From: Basidiobolus meristosporus CBS 931.73
Taxonomy: Eukaryota; Basidiobolomycota; Basidiobolomycetes; Basidiobolales; Basidiobolaceae
DNA length: 64,000 nucleotides
Reading direction: 5' to 3'
NCBI GenBank assembly: GCA_002104905.1
Contig: MCFE01000241.1
Span: forward strand, 1 to 64,000
Shown one piece after another: positions 11,308-20,303 of the stretch. The notes beneath the pieces were generated by a model. It was not told the origin of the DNA. It searched no databases and saw nothing but the letters and a program-made list of their open reading frames with translations. The stretch's first letter is position 1, and each line of letters opens with the position of its first letter. Made by a program: the position numbers and the translations under genes.

Positions 11308-12532
11308 GACTTGTTCTACTGTACTGTGCCATATCATGCTGCACATAACAGCATGATGCATGTGCCTGTTAGAATGTTCCCCACAGTACCATTTTTATTT
11401 ACATTCCATAATTTCAAAGGCAAAACGCAATTGTGTGATGACATGCAGAAGCATTTCAAATGTGCCACACAATATGGCACACAAATAGTACAATGATTTT
11501 GCCAGAACCAAACATGCCACCACAAAACAATTTACCAAATTAGCCAAATATACCATCTAAAAATAGGATCATTGTATTCATGTGTATTTGAAGGCACCAA
11601 ATAAAAGCAAAATTAAATAATGAATATCATGAAATTTATATACTTATTAACCTTTGTGGTACAATAACATATTTCCACAGATGTAATTGGTTATTGAATA
11701 TGCTATCAGCAAAGATACTACCATCAATCATGCAGATCTCACAAGATAAATCATCAAATTTTGGTCTTGATCATATTTGTATGCATTGTATTGTGATGAT
11801 CCATACTGACATGTATACAAGTTGTATCTTATTCAATTCACTATCAAGGTCCAATAGAGAGCAAGATATCACTTTATATGCATATGCAGGAATCAAAGAG
11901 ACTTTTATTCAGGCAAGTATAAAACTCACTGTGTGAAATTCCAGGCATTATCAGACTTTGAAGGCAATATCAGCTGGGTTGATAGGCCATACATGGGAAA
12001 GCATCATGACAAAAGACTTTGGGTGGAATGGCCAGCACCATTTCATAGGGGAGAACAATGTATGGCAGACTTGGCTTATATTGGAGCAGAATGCAGGAGT
12101 CTAGGATGCATCACAGCATATAAGAAGCCAAAGAAAGGAGTACTTTCAGATAGACACAAGACTCACAATGAGATATTCTCACATTTCAGAGTCAGGGTGG
12201 AGCATAGTTTTGGATTTCTGAAGAGATTTAGAATCCTTGCAGGGAGATAAAGAGGCAAATCCTATATTGGAGAAGGCTGTAAGTTGCAAAAAGTGGTGAA
12301 GATATTGACCAATATGCAATATTTTCACACCCAGGAACAAACATTGAGAGAGCTAGATATGTTGTTGTATGAAGAATAAAAAATCTAGAAGAATAAGTTA
12401 AGTGCAAGTGTTACAGTGCAAAATTGGGTTAAATACCCAATAGGGTAAGTGGACAAATGTGCTGGTGTGTTTTGGAATGTGCTGGAATGTATGGCAATGT
12501 GGCACAATTTGCATGATTCAGCAGAACAAGTC
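11308..12532 (+). mobile_element. PIF/Harbinger-like element with transposase
   Basis: It is 1,225 bp and bounded by GACTTGTTCTACTG and CAGCAGAACAAGTC, inverted copies of the terminal motif of the 213-bp MITEs. Both ends contain several TGCC or GGCA motifs. Inside lies a DDE_Tnp_4-type transposase. It sits inside Plavaka copy 2. The 3-bp flanks AAA and CAA are only a partial match for a target duplication. It is the only coding member of the family in the window. Confidence 0.75.
11694..12379 (+). pseudogene. DDE_Tnp_4 (Harbinger-type) transposase
   Basis: Two overlapping frames together give YAGIKE, then KFQALSDFEGNISWVDRPYM, GKHHDKRLW, MADLAYIGAECRSLGC, KKPKKGVLSDRHKTHNE, VRVEHSFGFLKRFRIL, and after a stop a tail QKVVKILTNMQYFHTQEQ. 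The HD, AD and VEHSFG positions fit the second and third acidic residues region of the DDE_Tnp_4 superfamily. The frame changes near 11,933; a 34-nt removal ending at AATTCCAG is conceivable, but a frameshift is as likely. A TAA at 12,248 interrupts the C-terminal tail. The N-terminal part is short and the first catalytic acid cannot be placed, so it is scored as broken. It is the plausible past source of the transposase for the MITEs. Confidence 0.7.
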
Positions 12533-12577
12533 CAATATCCGTTGTCATTTCATGCTCTTCCCCATCCTCATACTGTG

Positions 12578-13830
12578 TTAGAGCTCCATTAAAACCCACC
12601 ATTGAAGAAGTGTATCTAGCTCAATGTCTTCCTTCAAATTGCTTGGTGGTGTCCCAACAGTCTTGTGCCAGCTGTTGTTCACTCCTTCCCATACCTCCTG
12701 GTTTAGTGGAGAATTCCTTGTATTCAGCATTACTTCTGCTAGTTCCTCCATTAACTCTCCACAATAATTGTATGCATTTACTCTGTCATTTACATTAAAG
12801 ACCCTCTGGAGTGATCTGGTGTGTTGTGTTGACTTGCAAAGCTCTACTGGAGCCATTTGCATAAATTTGCACCTTTCAGTGGTGTTGCTTTGTTGGTGGG
12901 TGGGATTGTATTTAGCAATACTTTGGCTAGTTCCTCTATTAACTTTCCACAATACTTGTATACATTTTCTTTAGCCTTTATGTTGAAGAACCTCTTGAGT
13001 GCTTTGGTGTACTCTGTTTCCTGACAAAACTCCACCATGGGCATTGTAATAAACCTTTGCCTTCTTAACTGTGATGCATTGTTAGCTGGTGGAATCCCTA
13101 CTCTAACCACTACTGGAGAGCCTGTAGTGAATTCATACTCTTTCTCCATGGCTTCTTCAGGCTCTCTGCATGGTCATTCAACAAGCCCTGTTTCTGCACC
13201 TTCCAAGAGTAACCTTGGTCTTCTTGGTGTTTCTTCCTGCTTATCTGGGGATTCTGAGCTTTGTTGCCTTGGTGCATTGGCTGCTACAAAATGTAGCATT
13301 TCTTGGAGGGCTCTCTGCTTTCTTCTTTGAGGAATTTCCCTTGCGTTTCCTTTTCCTTTGTCTTTCCCTCTACTGCTACCACTATCATTGTTGCTATCAC
13401 TCTGACTGGATGATTCTTGTGCTATGCCAAATATTACCTTTGCATAATATTAGTGAGGGAGTTTGGTGACTATCCACTGTTTACATGCTACCCTTCTAAT
13501 GATTACCTGATATCTTTCTGCTGTACTTGAGTTGGGCTCTTGAGGAACTTGCCTTTTCCTTGTATTCTGGTTCTTGGTTTTCTGCCTCTGATAGCTTCTA
13601 ATTTTCTTGAGATATTTTTGAAATAGAACAATGCTAGTCCAAGACCCATTTGCACATTTGAATCTAGGATAGTGCGAATGGAATTGATCAAGTACCATGC
13701 GTTTCTTTTTGGGGGGTTGATGGTCCCAATCTCTGCCAATCCTTAGACAATTCCTTGCCAAATTTCTGACGGTCTCCTGTATATTAGCCCACTCTTCATT
13801 GTCACATTCAGTGGCATCTTGTATTTTCAA
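12578..13830 (-). pseudogene. Plavaka second gene, degenerate copy with duplicated C-terminal block
   Basis: Reading from 13,830 downward: CDNEEWANIQETVRNLARN, WDHQPPKKKRMVLDQFHSHY, ANGSWTSIVLFQKYLKKIR, a stop, then IPPANNASQLRRQRFITMP, EFCQETEYTKALKRFFNIK and EELAKVLLNT (13,149-12,900), followed by a second version of the same block (VELCKSTQHTRSLQRVFNV, EELAEVMLNT, EVWEGVNNSWHKTVGTP, DTLLQWWVLMEL; 12,952-12,578). In the copy at 8,408-10,483 the block occurs once. It confirms the conserved segments of this family. Confidence 0.65.
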
Positions 13831-13902
13831 TGTCTTGTGATATCTAGGCTTAAGTGATATCAGTTATATATCACATTATCCTATTTATTAAACCTATCAA
13901 TA

Positions 13903-14244
13903 TCAATAGCTGTCTCTGTATCTACGTCTACGGTAGCGTCGTTGACAACGTTCACACAATGGTTGATCGTCGTTGTCACTCGAGTCTTGAGTATCATCCT
14001 CTTCGGGAGTATTTGATTGTACATATGTCGGTGTAGATGGTTGGTACAATGTTTGATCGGCTTGCTGCACTTGCTCATATTGATTCTGGTTGGAAAGTGC
14101 CTGAGCGTTCTGTGCTGAATGAGTCTGAGCGTTGTCCAACAATGGATAGGCGTTCGGGGACTCTAGTTGATGGTATGTTGGTGCATATGACATTAATGGC
14201 TCATTGTCGGTGTTGCCACAAAAAAAATAAACATTCCTCTTCAA
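13903..14244 (-). pseudogene. Secreted-protein family 3, copy a (5' end lost)
   Basis: Homology to the copy at 15,418-15,852 covers DNEPLMSYAPTYHQLE, PLLDNAQTHSAQNAQALSNQ, QTLYQPSTPTY, an acidic stretch EEDDTQDSSDNDD and the arginine-rich C-terminus CQRRYRRRRYRDSY. The upstream signal-peptide codons are missing: from about 14,217 the sequence changes to A-rich DNA with CTCTTCAATTCTAG, the same junction that truncates a family 2 copy at about 16,082. No ATG is in frame at the start, so it is probably not expressed. Function unknown. Confidence 0.6.
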
Positions 14245-14649
14245 TTCTAGGGATGGCTACGGTCTTACGTAGTTCTTGATTTAATTGTCAAAGACCGCTA
14301 AGCTACTCTGATTATATAGTACCCTGCAGCTATTTTTATGAGTATTATGGGATTATGAACGAATTAACATCTTCACCGGCCATCAGTCGATAGTATACTG
14401 AGCTAAATTTACGATTTAGCATTATGCATTGCATCGACCACCTCAAGTCCGCTTAGCAAAGATGTAACTCTAAGCTGGCTTCATACATCACCTCTATCCA
14501 AGCGATCTCTATTGCAACAGATAAACCTAGAGTTGCGTTGATTTGAGATCGTAGATTCATAGGGATAGTGATTGCTAAGGGTATTAATGTGTACCTATCA
14601 CTACGACTATCAACATGTGGCTTTCCAAATCTTCAATGATGTAGCTAAT

Positions 14650-14944
14650 TTTTCTTTTGGCCATCGTTGTTGCTCCAATTCCACGCTCCGAATCATGCAA
14701 TCACAACCATAAAAGAGTGCATTATCATAGTTCGTCATGCTCCGATCGAGCAAGTAACTGCCACCAGCAAGTCCGAGTTCTGCCAACTGTAGAGGCTTTG
14801 AATGTCTAAGTACGATTGTGCGTTGAAGGATGCGTTGATCAGGATATACAGTACACCGAGCCCATGGAAGTTACTCAGTGTGGCAATGACTGTGCTAAGC
14901 AGGACTTACTGTATGCTGACTTTAAAATGCAGAAATTACGTTGT
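14650..14944 (+). pseudogene. Secreted-protein family 1, internally deleted pseudogene
   Basis: Translation gives VAPIPRSESCNHNHKRVHYH, CSDRASNCHQQVRVLPTVE, then a TAA at about 14,807, then in another frame CVEGCVDQDIQYTEPMEVTQ and CGNDCAKQD. Compared with the intact genes at 16,851 and 18,570, the signal peptide is unrecognisable and the central region (about 300 bp, PLLRQ to VDTQC) is deleted. The 3' end at about 14,925 runs into sequence resembling the 5' flank of the family 3 gene at 15,852, so it is a rearrangement product. Confidence 0.7.
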
Positions 14945-15417
14945 ATATTGGCACTTAGTTACACACTGGAATACAAAAAGTTGCTTTTGTTTTATCAACA
15001 ATCATCAGCAGCCGAAGCTCAGTTGATAGCTATTCTATGTGGCCGATCATCAATAAAAACAATCCACAGCCAATTGAACCTATGTATCATCGATCTACGC
15101 ACTTCATTACCTATACCATCATCCATTTATTGCTCACCACGATTGCTTGCCACTATTCCATTTTAGTAGTTTATTCAATATTGCTCGCAAATTGGAGGGT
15201 ACAAAACCAAAATGATTCACACTATTGTTTGAGGAGTCATTGCCAGAATGTTCATGATGCTCATCCCTATGGTCACGTCTCCGCTGTTTCTTCCGGATGG
15301 CAGTTGGTGTAATCTTGTTGCAGAAGAAATGTGCGTGTTATATAGCTTGCAGAAATAGCGATCATATGATGGGATTTATTATGAATGCCACACTAGTGTT
15401 ATCATGACCCGATTGAG
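14945..15417. other. Degenerate flank between family members
   Basis: 14,945-15,040 resembles the 5' flank of the minus-strand family 3 gene (compare 15,853-15,960). In 15,170-15,310 the minus strand could encode a basic and His/Ser-rich stretch (KKQRRRDHRDEHHEHSGND), but without a start or a matching paralogue. 15,310-15,370 resembles 19,690-19,740. No gene is called. Confidence 0.4.
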
Positions 15418-15852
15418 TCAAAAGCGGCCGCTGTACCTATTTCTACGGTAGCGTCGTTGACAACGTTCACACAATGGTTGATCGTCGTCGTCACTCAAGT
15501 CCTGAGTGTCATCCTCGTCGGGAGTAAATGATGGCGCATATGTCGACGCAGATGGTTGGTACAATGTTTGATCTACTTGCTGCACTTGCTCATATTGATT
15601 CTGGTTGGAAAGTGCCTGAGCGTTCTCTGCTGAATTAGTCTGAGTGTTGTCCAACAATGGATAGGCGTCTGGATACTCTAGTTGATAGTATGTTGGTGTG
15701 TATGACATTAATGGCTCATTGTCGGCATTGTCACCAAAGTCCACCAGGATGCCCTGGTCTACTTACTGGTTGTCATACGTTGCAATGGGCGATGCATAAG
15801 ATACACCGAATAGGAATACTAAGGCGGATAGAATGTGGAAAGTGCGTTGCAT
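15418..15852 (-). pseudogene. Secreted-protein family 3, copy b, with one in-frame TAA
   Basis: The ATG at 15,852 opens a clear signal peptide (MQRTFHILSALVFLFGVSYA) and continues SPIATYDNQ. Codon 30 is TAA, after which the same frame runs on (VDQGILVDFGDNADNEP) without interruption to CQRRYRRNRYSGRF and a stop at 15,418. The frame would encode 143 residues plus the stop position. Removing an intron from the GTAAGT overlapping the stop does not restore the frame with any acceptor I can find. It is therefore a single-nonsense pseudogene or a readthrough gene. ACATAAAAG at about 15,890, some 40 bp upstream, is a TATA-like element. The conserved motif ALSNQNQYEQ...QTLYQP is shared with family 2. 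Role unknown; export is predicted. Confidence 0.65.
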
Positions 15853-16122
15853 GTTGGCTCTTGATGACACACTGGAAGGCAAACAGTTGCTTTTATGTAT
15901 GCCTTGCTAGATTCATCAACGATCATCAGCAACCAAACCCAGTTTGCTAAATTATGAAGCCAAGGTGAGTAAAGTTCATCAGTATTTCACTTTGATTGCA
16001 ATGATCAGTAAGAGTTGATTGACATCGTAATCCAGGTGACTAATCACTTCACAGTACATCAAGAAAAATAAATCATCATTTCTCTTCAATTCTGGGCGTG
16101 CTATACCACTTTGGTATGACAG

Positions 16123-16458
16123 GACGAGGGTGATCACTATATGGATGAGAATGAGGGCGAAGATGAAGGCGAAGGTGAGGACTCAATGGATGACACTTCA
16201 ACTCAGCCAGAGTCATCCTACAACATGCCAGACTTCAATATAGCCGACATGCAACCCAGAAAGGCATTGTTGGACAGAGTGAACGCTCACTCATCCAGTG
16301 ATGCTGATGCCCTGTCGAACTCTAATCAGTTTGACCAAGCGCAGGTTATCGACCAGACCCTCTATCAGCCTAAGCAGCAACAGCCCCAGATCATTATCAC
16401 TCAGCCAGCCACCCGTAGCTATGGTGGAGGCCAGAAGAAGTACAAGAGGTCGACATAA
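16123..16458 (+). pseudogene. Secreted-protein family 2, truncated copy
   Basis: It is nearly identical to 17,863-18,190 of the intact gene: GDHYMDENEGEDEGEGEDS, SYNMPDFNIADMQPRKALLD, SNSNQFDQAQVIDQTLYQP, QQQPQIIITQPATRSYGGG. The first roughly 60 codons, including the signal peptide, are absent; upstream DNA is unrelated and contains CTCTTCAATTCTGG at about 16,082. Substitutions put a TAA at 16,456-16,458 where the intact gene continues for 20 residues. It belongs to the upstream unit of a tandem duplication. Confidence 0.75.
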
Positions 16459-16802
16459 AAGTACTTCAAGATCAGATATTTCAGTGGGAATCGATACATT
16501 TAATAAATAAACATATCATTTGGCCACCCTATATTAATATGAAACATCATCAGCCGTGATTCGTGAATTACCACACTACAGCTAAAATATCAAAAGCATA
16601 TGCGTATATATTAGGGTATACATTGGTGTATTTATCAGTGTATTTATCGTACTGTAACCATATAAACTACGCGACATCAATGCGATTGAGCCGATGATGG
16701 TAGAGCGAATGCTAATTTTCAATCTGATAAAGTGTGAGTTCATCAAAGTTAACAAACTATTGCTACCATCAATGTTGTAACCTCGTTATAATGGTTCCCC
16801 TG

Positions 16803-16811
16803 CTATATATT
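16803..16811 (+). promoter_or_regulatory. TATA box of family 1 gene a
   Basis: CTATATATT lies 40-48 bp upstream of the ATG at 16,851 in a block conserved with the second copy (CGTTATAATGGTTC...TATATATTCCCGAGTGAATT). Conservation of the block in both duplicates supports use of both promoters. Confidence 0.6.
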
Positions 16812-16850
16812 CCCGAGTGAATTCAGCAATGAACTCAGTAGTTCTCAGAG

Positions 16851-17429
16851 ATGCGTACATTCATTGTATCATTGATCTTGGGCCTTGCCTCTCTTCAAGC
16901 CACCATTGCTGCTCCAGTCCCATGCTCCGAATCATGCAACCGTGAGCATAGAAGATTCCGTTATCGCAGGTATTCATGCTCGGACCAAGCGAGCGACTGC
17001 TACCAGCAAGTCCAGGTTCAGCCCACTGTTGAAACGCCAAATGCCCAAGTGCCATTGTTGCGTCAGATGTTCACCACCGTGACCAGAAAGCATGACAATC
17101 TGAACACTGCCAACGCCAACAGTGACAAGAGTCTCGATGTTCAGTTTCAAGCAGGCCCTAGCCTCGAAGTAGAAGGCTCAGCCAGCGCATCCGAGTACGC
17201 CAAACAGAAGGGTGCTGAACACTCAGACGATGGCTCTGACTACCCCACTGTTATGGTTCAGCCTGCACAAGATGAGACATACTCCACACCAGTAGTGGAC
17301 ACCCAATGCATCGAAGGATGCTCTGACCAAGATACACAGTACTCTGAGCCCATGGAGGATGTTCAATGTGTCGATGACTGTGCTAATCAGGATTCACAGT
17401 ATACTGAGCCCATGGAAGACACTCAATGA
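16851..17429 (+). CDS. Small secreted cysteine-containing protein, family 1 copy a
   Basis: The 192-residue product begins with a signal peptide (MRTFIVSLILGLASLQATIA, cleavage likely before AP). The mature N-terminus has Cys25, Cys29, Cys43 and Cys50 around a very basic REHRRFRYRRY stretch. The middle is hydrophilic (PLLRQMFTTVTRKHDNLN). The C-terminus carries two 20-residue repeats of the form QCxxxCxxQDxQYxEPMED, each with a Cys pair. The stop at 17,427 is TGA where copy b has TGC, so this copy ends before a third Cys pair; the next bases still encode TNDCTEQNK in frame. A TATA box lies 40 bp upstream and AAATAAAC near 17,450 may act in 3' end formation. Function unknown; an extracellular effector- or matrix-like role is only inference. 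No intron is needed. Confidence 0.8.
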   Translation: MRTFIVSLILGLASLQATIAAPVPCSESCNREHRRFRYRRYSCSDQASDCYQQVQVQPTVETPNAQVPLLRQMFTTVTRKHDNLNTANANSDKSLDVQFQAGPSLEVEGSASASEYAKQKGAEHSDDGSDYPTVMVQPAQDETYSTPVVDTQCIEGCSDQDTQYSEPMEDVQCVDDCANQDSQYTEPMEDTQ

Positions 17430-17691
17430 ACCAACGACTGCACAGAACAAAATAAACACAGGAATACCATTACTTGATTAAGGAACTACATTTAGTTATC
17501 TTTGTGAGTATTACGGAATTATAGGTGAGCCCATATCTTCACAAGTCGTTAGTTGATGGCCAACAAAAGCAGGACATAGCATGTGAATTCATGGCCTCAA
17601 GTGAGTCAGATATAGGGTGTAGTATAGTAGACTATGCCAAGTACCACTATAATAAAGTGAGCTTACGACTGGTTTTACGCTATTCATCAAA

Positions 17692-18246
17692 ATGCAGCTT
17701 ACTCTCACTTTGTTTGCTTTGTACCTTGCTTCTATCCATGCATTCCCTGCCACGGAAGATACCTCTTCTCAGGTTAGCTACGGTGACAGTTTGTGCGGGG
17801 AGCAAGTAAGTCCTTGCTACCCAGAAACTCAATCGCCCGAATACGACTATCAGCCGCAACAGAACGAGGGTGATAGCTATATGGATGAGAATGAGGGCGA
17901 AGATGAAGGCGAAGGTGAGGACTCAATGGATGGCATTTCAACTCAGCCAGAGTCATCCTACAACATGCCCAACTTCAATATAGCCGATATGCAACCAAGA
18001 CAGGCCTTGTTGGACAGAGTGAACGCTCATTCATCCAGTGATGCTGATGCCCTGTCCAACTCTAATCAGTTTGACCAAGCGCAGGTTGTCGATCAAACCC
18101 TCTATCAGCCTAAGCAGCAGCAGCCCCAGATCATCATCACTCAGCCAGCCGCCCGTAGCTATGGTGGAGGCCGGAAGAAGTACGAGAGATCGGCGCATAA
18201 GTACTTCAAGATCAGATATTCCAGTGGGAACCGATACATTGAATAA
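17692..18246 (+). CDS. Small secreted acidic/basic protein, family 2 intact copy
   Basis: The 184-residue product starts with a signal peptide (MQLTLTLFALYLASIHAFP) at the ATG at 17,692. A segment with two cysteines (SLCGEQVSPC) follows, then a highly acidic block (MDENEGEDEGEGEDSMD, from residue 64), the conserved core ALLDRVNAHSSS and LSNSNQFDQAQVVDQTLYQP, a glutamine-rich QQQPQIIITQP stretch and a basic, tyrosine-rich tail (GGGRKKYERS...KYFKIRYSSGNRYIE). TATAATAA at about 17,651 is a possible TATA element. The stop TAA overlaps AATAAATAAAC, a likely polyadenylation signal. The QTLYQP core is shared with family 3 on the opposite strand, so the families are related. Function unknown. Confidence 0.8.
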   Translation: MQLTLTLFALYLASIHAFPATEDTSSQVSYGDSLCGEQVSPCYPETQSPEYDYQPQQNEGDSYMDENEGEDEGEGEDSMDGISTQPESSYNMPNFNIADMQPRQALLDRVNAHSSSDADALSNSNQFDQAQVVDQTLYQPKQQQPQIIITQPAARSYGGGRKKYERSAHKYFKIRYSSGNRYIE

Positions 18247-18521
18247 ATAAACATTTCAATTGACCACCTTATATTAATATGAAAAACTATACTAGACCTG
18301 GAATAATTAAGACAAATGTGTGTTTATGGGTGTATATATTGGTGTATTTATCGGCGTATTTATCGTACTGTAATCATGGAAACTACGCGATATCAATGCG
18401 ATTGAGTTGACGATGATGGTGGAGAGAATGCTAATTTTCAATCTGATAAAGTGTGAGTTCATCAAAGTTAACTAACTATTGCTACCATCAATGTTGTAAC
18501 CTCGTTATAATGGTTCGCATG

Positions 18522-18530
18522 CTATATATT
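18522..18530 (+). promoter_or_regulatory. TATA box of family 1 gene b
   Basis: CTATATATT lies 40-48 bp upstream of the ATG at 18,570, in the same conserved block as the first copy; spacing to the ATG is identical. Confidence 0.6.
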
Positions 18531-18569
18531 CCCGAGTGAATTCAGCAATGAACGCATTAGTTCTCAAAG

Positions 18570-19181
18570 ATGCGTACATTCATTGTATCCTTGATCTTGG
18601 GCCTTGCTTCTCTTCAAGCCACCATTTCTGCTCCAGTCACATGCTCCGAATCATGCAACCGTGAGCATAGAAGAGTCCGTTATCGCAGGTATTCATGCTT
18701 GGGCCAAGCAAGCAACTGCTACCAGCAAGCCCAGGCTCAACCCACTGTTGAAACGCCAAACGTCCAAATGCCATTGTTGCGTCAGGTGTTCACCACCATG
18801 ACCAGAAAGCATGACAATCTGAACACTGCCAACGCCAACAGTGACAAGAGTCTCGATGTTCAGTTTCAAGCAGGCCCTAGCCTCGAAGTAGACGGTTCAG
18901 CTGGTGCATCCGAGTACGCCGAACAGAAGGGTGCTGAACACTCAGAAGATGGCACTAATTACCCAATTGCTATAGCTCAGCGTGCACAAGGTGAGACATA
19001 CCCCACACCAGTAGTGGACACCCAATGCACTGAAGGATGCTCTGGCCAAGATACACAGCACACTGAGCCCATGGAAGATGTTCGATGTGGCAATGACTGT
19101 GCTAATCAGGATGAGCAGTATACTGAGCCCATGGAAGACATTCAATGCACCAACGACTGCACTTTAGCCCAAAACAATTAA
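18570..19181 (+). CDS. Small secreted cysteine-containing protein, family 1 copy b
   Basis: The 203-residue paralogue of 16,851-17,429 has the same signal peptide (ending ATIS before AP) and N-terminal cysteines around REHRRVRYRRY. The C-terminus has two QCxxxC...EPMED repeats plus a third Cys pair (IQCTNDCTLAQNN) before a TAA stop, so it keeps the ending that copy a lost. Differences between copies are mostly single substitutions spread along the gene. The dibasic sites near the N-terminus could be cut by a Kex2-like protease; this is inference. Function unknown. Confidence 0.8.
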   Translation: MRTFIVSLILGLASLQATISAPVTCSESCNREHRRVRYRRYSCLGQASNCYQQAQAQPTVETPNVQMPLLRQVFTTMTRKHDNLNTANANSDKSLDVQFQAGPSLEVDGSAGASEYAEQKGAEHSEDGTNYPIAIAQRAQGETYPTPVVDTQCTEGCSGQDTQHTEPMEDVRCGNDCANQDEQYTEPMEDIQCTNDCTLAQNN

Positions 19182-19189
19182 GTTCCATC

Positions 19190-19835
19190 ACCCATTTTAT
19201 TTTTCGCGTTATACGGGATAGCAGAAATATAGCCATTACCAACATGGGAACAGGAGCGTTTGACAAACTCAACTCCAAACCAATTTCCACACTTCCCTCT
19301 GATGAGCCAAAGTCCAGCGACCAATCCAGGAGAAGGGTAAGAAACGGGTAAAGCCTGGCTATGCACGTCTTGAAGTACCTCATGAAGGTAGAGAGTGGCT
19401 TATTCAATAAGTTTGACCTGGGTTAAGCCGATATGGAGATCGAGTATCCTAAAGTGTATCGCTATCTCAAGAAGCCTAACTATTACTCATTACCATTACT
19501 CAAAAACATGGTATTTCGAATGCACATCTAATATGCACCACAGACAAGTGATTCGTATTATAATGATGAAAATTAGCGCTTTATCTGCTCTTCTGCTTAC
19601 TTCAGTCTCTGTTGATACTCGCCATTATTCCACCTATCCCTGTGGTTCTGTATCTTTTGTAACTTTTCTCCTAGTGTTCGTATTTGAAAACTTGCTTACA
19701 GAAAAGTTGTGTGTATTTGATAGCTTACACAAATAGGGAAACTGGAGTAATATCGATTATATAATGCATTACCCTATTTATTATGCGGAGATCATAATAG
19801 TATTGAAATGTAGAAATGCCAACAACCTGTTCTCA
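19190..19835. other. Gene-poor stretch with a possible coding remnant
   Basis: 19,242-19,520 reads on the plus strand as several joined frames (DKLNSKPISTLPSDEPKSSD, then HVLKYLMKVESGLFNKF, then MEIEYPKVYRYLKKPNYYSL) separated by stops. CpG content is normal and the pieces look protein-like, suggesting a decayed single-copy gene, but I cannot assign it. The remainder holds nothing recognisable. Confidence 0.35.
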
Positions 19836-20144
19836 TCAGTAGCTGTCTCTGCATCTACGTCTACGGTGGCGTCGTTGACAACGACTGAATGATGGTCGAA
19901 CATCATCATCATTCTCATCTTGGTTTTCATCTACTTTGGGTGTAGATGGTTGCACATACGTTGGCGCCGATGGTTGGTACAACGTCTGATGTACTTGCGG
20001 CGCCTGGTCATATTGATTCTGGTTGGAAAGTGCCGGAGCGTTCTGTGCGGAATTAGTCTGAATATGTGGCATTGCATAGTATACAAACACTACATCTTCT
20101 TCAGCATTGTTATGAGTGGTTACTAAATCCTGCCTGCAATTCAC
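19836..20144 (-). CDS. Secreted-protein family 3, copy c (5' part uncertain)
   Basis: The frame encodes QTNSAQNAPALSNQNQYDQ, HQTLYQPSAPTYVQPSTP, an acidic DENQDENDDD stretch and the C-terminus SRCQRRHRRRRCRDSY, with no internal stop. There is no ATG at the 5' end; TTGTGAATTGCAG just upstream at 20,136-20,148 could be a splice acceptor, but I found no upstream exon with a signal peptide matching copy b. The product is a complete C-terminal half of the family or a 5'-truncated pseudogene. It is convergent with family 1 copy b. Confidence 0.5.
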   Translation of the reverse strand: MNCRQDLVTTHNNAEEDVVFVYYAMPHIQTNSAQNAPALSNQNQYDQAPQVHQTLYQPSAPTYVQPSTPKVDENQDENDDDVRPSFSRCQRRHRRRRCRDSY

Positions 20145-20303
20145 AACATGGTGTACTGATACAATATGGCCTTGGCTATAACGAAGTTGCCATTTGAAGT
20201 GTCATTTTAACCAACACTTGTCCTATATTGTTTGATTGTCACTTGAACGTTACTATAACCCTATCAGAATGCATTCCAAGCTTTGTGGGGTGAGCTTACC
20301 AAT

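Larger units (their letters stand above)
10932..13860 (-). mobile_element. Plavaka fragment, copy 2 (second-gene side only)
   Basis: It begins with the right terminus in reverse (GATGATCCCATCAAAAGACC at about 10,934), continues with AT-rich subterminal DNA (11,000-11,300) matching copy 1 in reverse, is broken by a Harbinger element at 11,308-12,532 and resumes with the second gene on the minus strand. The transposase half is absent; the secreted-protein cluster follows. Confidence 0.6.
16123..19190 (+). repeat. Tandem duplication of a family 2 + family 1 gene pair
   Basis: Unit 1 (about 16,123-17,460) and unit 2 (about 17,863-19,190) each hold a family 2 3' part, a conserved promoter region and a family 1 gene. 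The offset is 1,740 bp at the family 2 genes and 1,719 bp at the family 1 starts, so small indels have accumulated. Upstream of unit 2 the complete family 2 5' end is retained, whereas unit 1 lost it. Confidence 0.8.

Noticed and set aside
15715-15766. Intron explanation for the TAA in the family 3 gene
   Set aside because: The donor GTAAGT is good, but the available acceptors (13 and 52 nt away) shift the frame or create a new stop.
19242-19520. Possible kinetochore NDC80-like remnant (EYPKVYRYLKKPNYYSL)
   Set aside because: The resemblance is only to a general pattern of charged and aromatic residues, over a short stretch split by stops. Not enough to name it.
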